Source: Gammaproteobacteria bacterium (GTDB lineage Bacteria; Pseudomonadota; Gammaproteobacteria; Immundisolibacterales; Immundisolibacteraceae). Taken from it: DNA of 8,176 nt. How positions within the stretch are numbered: the first letter of the stretch is position 1; each line of letters opens with the position of its first letter. Shown piece by piece: positions 6,386 through 8,176 of this stretch. Position numbers and translations under genes: made by a program. The notes beneath the pieces are model-generated. The model was not told where the DNA came from, did no database searches, and saw only the letters and a list, made by a program, of their open reading frames with translations. The DNA lies in the NCBI GenBank assembly GCA_003645395.1, contig QNFC01000064.1:1-8176 (forward strand), read 5' to 3'.

Positions 6386-7456
6386 ATGGACGCACCTTTA
6401 AGAGAAGAACTCACCGCGCAGTCGTTTTTTCCTGAAGCCGCTGATGAAGATGAACCGGTACTGACTGGTGCGGCTAAAGATCAACTTTTCAACGAGCTCA
6501 CCAGGTTGCTGCGAGAGCAAAATGCGGTGCTGGTTGCCCATTACTACACCGATGAACTGATTCAGGAACTGGCTGATTTCAGTAGCGGCATGGTCTCTGA
6601 TTCATTGGAGATGGCTCGGTTTGGTCACGACCACCCGGCACAAACTCTGGTAGTGGCGGGGGTCCGCTTTATGGGCGAAACGGCAAAAATGCTGAGCCCG
6701 GAAAAGCGGGTGATCGTGCCCGATCTCGAGGCAACCTGCTCGCTTGATCTGGGCTGTCCAATTGATGATTTTTCTGCTTTTTGTGACCAGCACCCAGAAC
6801 GAACGGTAGTGGTTTACGCCAACACCAGCGCGGCGGTTAAAGCACGGGCCGATTGGGTGGTCACCTCCAGCTGTGCGCTGGATATCGTTGCCGACCTCAA
6901 GGCCCGCGGGGAGACCATTCTTTGGGCGCCAGACCAGCACTTGGGCAATTACATTCAGCAGCAAACCGGTGCCGACATGCTGATGTGGCAGGGTGCCTGC
7001 CTGGTGCACGAAGAATTTAAAGCGCTTGAATTACAGGAGCTGCGGCGGAAATACCCGAATGCGCTCGTACTGGTTCACCCCGAGTCTCCGACCGGGGTGA
7101 TTGACCAGGCTGACGTTGTAGGGTCTACCAGTGCGCTGATCAAGGCCGTGGTGGATAGCCCGGCCGATACTTTTATTGTGGCAACTGATCGCGGAATTTT
7201 TCACCGCATGCGACAGCTGGCACCGGGGAAAACCTTTCTTGAGGCCCCCACGGCCGGTACCAGTGCCACCTGTAATAGTTGCGCCCATTGCCCGTGGATG
7301 GCAATGAATACTCTCGAGCGACTGCATCAACTGTTGCAACATGGTGGTAATGAAATTACTCTCGACGCGGACTTGGCAGTTCGGGCAGTAGCGCCGGTTA
7401 AACGTATGCTGGCGTTTACTGCTAGTCACCAGGTTGCTAGCGAAGGCGATGCATAG
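6386..7456 (+). CDS. nadA: Quinolinate synthase NadA
   Basis: Condenses iminoaspartate with dihydroxyacetone phosphate to quinolinate, the second step of de novo NAD synthesis, using a [4Fe-4S] cluster in the cytoplasm. It has 356 residues against 347 in E. coli. Alignment from memory places the three cluster cysteines at Cys118 (EATCSLDLGCP), Cys205 (WQGACLVHEEF) and Cys302 (CNSCAHCPWMAMN), equivalent to E. coli 113, 200 and 297. Cys296 and Cys299 keep the C-x2-C-x2-C layout. Other conserved blocks are AHYYTDELIQ (51-60), SDSLEMARFG (71-80), VRFMGETAKMLSPEK (93-107), YANTSAAVKARADWVVTSS (144-162) and HPESPTG (231-237). The ATG at 6386 is the first start after an in-frame stop at 6353 and no other start fits, yet no clear ribosome site precedes it. 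The first 28 residues are acidic and poorly conserved. nadB and nadC are not in the window. Confidence 0.97.
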   Translation: MDAPLREELTAQSFFPEAADEDEPVLTGAAKDQLFNELTRLLREQNAVLVAHYYTDELIQELADFSSGMVSDSLEMARFGHDHPAQTLVVAGVRFMGETAKMLSPEKRVIVPDLEATCSLDLGCPIDDFSAFCDQHPERTVVVYANTSAAVKARADWVVTSSCALDIVADLKARGETILWAPDQHLGNYIQQQTGADMLMWQGACLVHEEFKALELQELRRKYPNALVLVHPESPTGVIDQADVVGSTSALIKAVVDSPADTFIVATDRGIFHRMRQLAPGKTFLEAPTAGTSATCNSCAHCPWMAMNTLERLHQLLQHGGNEITLDADLAVRAVAPVKRMLAFTASHQVASEGDA

Positions 7457-7481
7457 CTGAGCCTGAAATAACTAAATAAAA

Positions 7482-7491
7482 TTAGATCTAA
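7482..7491. repeat. 10-base palindrome before the CDGSH gene
   Basis: TTAGATCTAA is a perfect palindrome in the very AT-rich 52-base gap between nadA and the CDGSH gene, just upstream of its ribosome site. It may be an operator or chance in AT-rich sequence. No convincing separate promoter is seen in the gap, so cotranscription with nadA is likely. Confidence 0.2.
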
Positions 7492-7497
7492 AAATTT

Positions 7498-7502
7498 AGG
7501 AG
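7498..7502 (+). promoter_or_regulatory. Strong ribosome binding site for the CDGSH gene
   Basis: AGGAG (within TAGGAGAG) lies 6 bases before the ATG at 7509. It is the best Shine-Dalgarno match in the window, which suggests efficient translation of this small protein. Confidence 0.75.
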
Positions 7503-7508
7503 AGATAG

Positions 7509-7736
7509 ATGAGTGACCAAGAGAACGCCCCGCATATTGAAGAGATGGACCCAGGTGAGTATTACTGGTGTTCCTGCAAAAAATCGGCCGATCAGCCTTT
7601 CTGTGACGGCGCCCATAAGGGCACTGAATTCGTGCCACTGCTGCATGAAGTAAAAGAAGCTGGCACAGTGGCCTGGTGCGGGTGTAAACAGACTAAAACC
7701 CCACCGTTTTGTGACGGAACTCACAATTCGTTGTAG
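7509..7736 (+). CDS. Tandem CDGSH iron-sulfur domain protein
   Basis: A 75-residue soluble protein with two CDGSH-type motifs of the pattern C-x-C-x8-C-D-G-(A/T)-H. The first is at 21-36 (Cys21, Cys23, Cys32, His36; PFCDGAH). The second is at 57-72 (Cys57, Cys59, Cys68, His72; PFCDGTH). In this family (mitoNEET-related, Pfam zf-CDGSH) three cysteines and one histidine bind a [2Fe-2S] cluster, so two clusters per chain are expected. Unlike mitoNEET there is no membrane anchor, which is typical of bacterial members. All eight ligands are present. The bacterial role is not established; electron transfer, cluster transfer or redox sensing are proposed for relatives. The gene has a strong ribosome site, starts 52 bases after nadA and ends 36 bases before a strong terminator, so it is probably the last gene of a nadA transcript. 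A link to NadA cluster maintenance is speculation. Confidence 0.92.
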   Translation: MSDQENAPHIEEMDPGEYYWCSCKKSADQPFCDGAHKGTEFVPLLHEVKEAGTVAWCGCKQTKTPPFCDGTHNSL

Positions 7737-7772
7737 GGTGATCGTTGCAGTAGTCAGTGCTGCATATTGATT

Positions 7773-7813
7773 AAGGGGGCAATAATCGTGGCAAGCGGTT
7801 ATTGCCCCTTTTT
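7773..7813 (+). terminator. Strong intrinsic terminator after the CDGSH gene
   Basis: GGGGCAATAA (7776-7785) pairs perfectly with TTATTGCCCC (7799-7808). The stem can be extended inside by TCGT/GCGG pairs around a 5-base loop, and outside by a G-T and two A-T pairs. Five T residues (7809-7813) follow directly. Position, stem and U-tract together make a textbook Rho-independent terminator for the nadA-CDGSH transcript. Confidence 0.9.
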
Positions 7814-8075
7814 ATTTCCTCGGATTCATACGCCTAGCCTAAGCTTCAACACTGAAGGCAGGGTTTAGAAACTTAAAATTCATTAGCACTGAGCGGTGAG
7901 TTAATGGAGATTTCATTTCCGGAATTAGTTGATGGATTCGCTATCGTTGACAGGTATTGTGCATCAGGCTGCTTATGCTTACCTACTTCCGTGCAGATAG
8001 CGCCGTTTTTTCGTTTTCAATGAAAGATTGCCACAGGGGCGTAAGAATCACTGCCTAATATGCCATCGGCAATGC
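7814..8075. other. Stretch without a recognised gene
   Basis: No frame on either strand gives a recognisable protein. A 39-codon plus-strand ORF (7904-8023) has no recognisable motif. Two sets of inverted repeats occur: one at 7939-8002 followed by six T, and one at 8027-8073 with ATTGCC/GGCAAT arms 35 bases apart. It is most simply a spacer between the 3' ends of two convergent genes, though it is long for that. Confidence 0.5.
7939..8011 (+). ncRNA. Possible structured RNA or terminator-like element
   Basis: Nested complementary arms can be read: CGCTATC (7939-7945) with GATAGCG (7996-8002), AGGTA (7952-7956) with TACCT (7980-7984), and GCAT (7961-7964) with ATGC (7975-7978). This gives a long, imperfect stem with internal loops. 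Three bases later comes a run of six T (8006-8011). The pattern resembles the 3' end of a small RNA, but there is no identified promoter, the inner stems are short, and chance pairing is possible. Confidence 0.25.
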
Positions 8076-8174
8076 TCAATGAGCGTTACGTTCTACCAGG
8101 ATATTGAGCACATTTTCTTTTCCCGCACTGTTTAGGGTGTTAAAGAAAATTTGGAAAATCACTGATTCCAGGCC
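8076..8174 (-). CDS. Possible C-terminus of an unidentified protein, truncated by window edge
   Basis: On the minus strand a frame is open from the right edge for 32 codons and ends at TGA (8076-8078); the other two minus frames are stopped within 12 codons of the edge. The peptide is hydrophobic at first (SVIFQIFFNTL) and ends in a polar stretch (NILVERNAH). The frame is short and I do not recognise a family, so an open frame of this size could be chance. If real, it would converge on the CDGSH gene and explain the strong terminator between them. Confidence 0.3.
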   Translation of the reverse strand, partial: GLESVIFQIFFNTLNSAGKENVLNILVERNAH

Positions 8175-8176
8175 GA

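Noticed and set aside
7904..8023. 39-codon plus-strand ORF in the 3' tail
   Set aside because: It has an ATG with a weak GGTGAG only 3 bases upstream, a cysteine-rich but unrecognised peptide, and overlap with the inverted repeats. An open frame of this length is expected by chance.
1..8176. CRISPR array, insertion sequence, phage genes, tRNA or rRNA
   Set aside because: I saw no regularly spaced repeats, transposase or integrase motifs, terminal repeats or tRNA-like cloverleaf. The content is compact housekeeping and metabolic genes.

Overview
The window looks like ordinary chromosomal DNA from a gammaproteobacterium. The GlcD, GlcE, GlcF, NadA and PurU proteins all resemble their Escherichia coli counterparts closely. 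GlcD ends in the same PFPELERF tail as the E. coli protein, and NadA matches through long blocks. The E. coli gene neighbourhood (GlcC regulator, GlcG, GlcB) is not present. A free-living, possibly marine, gammaproteobacterium is my inference; nothing here fixes the genus.

Layout from left to right. (1) 2-787: the C-terminal part of a heterodisulfide-reductase-like Fe-S protein, cut by the window edge, followed by a DUF3501 gene (843-1436) on the same strand. (2) 1465-2319, minus strand: purU, convergent with DUF3501 across only 28 bases, which hold an AT-rich hairpin. (3) A 105-base divergent control region (2320-2424) with a near-consensus sigma-70 promoter pointing at purU. (4) 2425-6275: glcD, glcE and glcF, tightly packed and probably one operon, encoding the three-subunit glycolate dehydrogenase. 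(5) 6386-7456: nadA, quinolinate synthase, after a 110-base gap with a TTGACA box. (6) 7509-7736: a 75-residue protein with two CDGSH iron-sulfur motifs, closed by a strong intrinsic terminator at 7773-7813. (7) 7814-8176: about 360 bases with no convincing complete gene. They hold a possible structured element and the possible 3' end of a minus-strand gene entering from the right.

How the genes fit together. Glycolate dehydrogenase oxidises glycolate to glyoxylate, which can feed glycine and one-carbon metabolism. PurU splits 10-formyl-tetrahydrofolate to formate plus free tetrahydrofolate, a cofactor needed for glycine/serine interconversion. Their divergent arrangement therefore makes metabolic sense, although co-regulation is inference. 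Five of the seven proteins (the partial Fe-S protein, GlcF, NadA, the CDGSH protein and, by association only, DUF3501) are Fe-S proteins or usually sit beside one. I found no mobile element, CRISPR array, tRNA or rRNA. I do not see a convincing new system; the least understood parts are the Fe-S/DUF3501 pair and the 3' tail.
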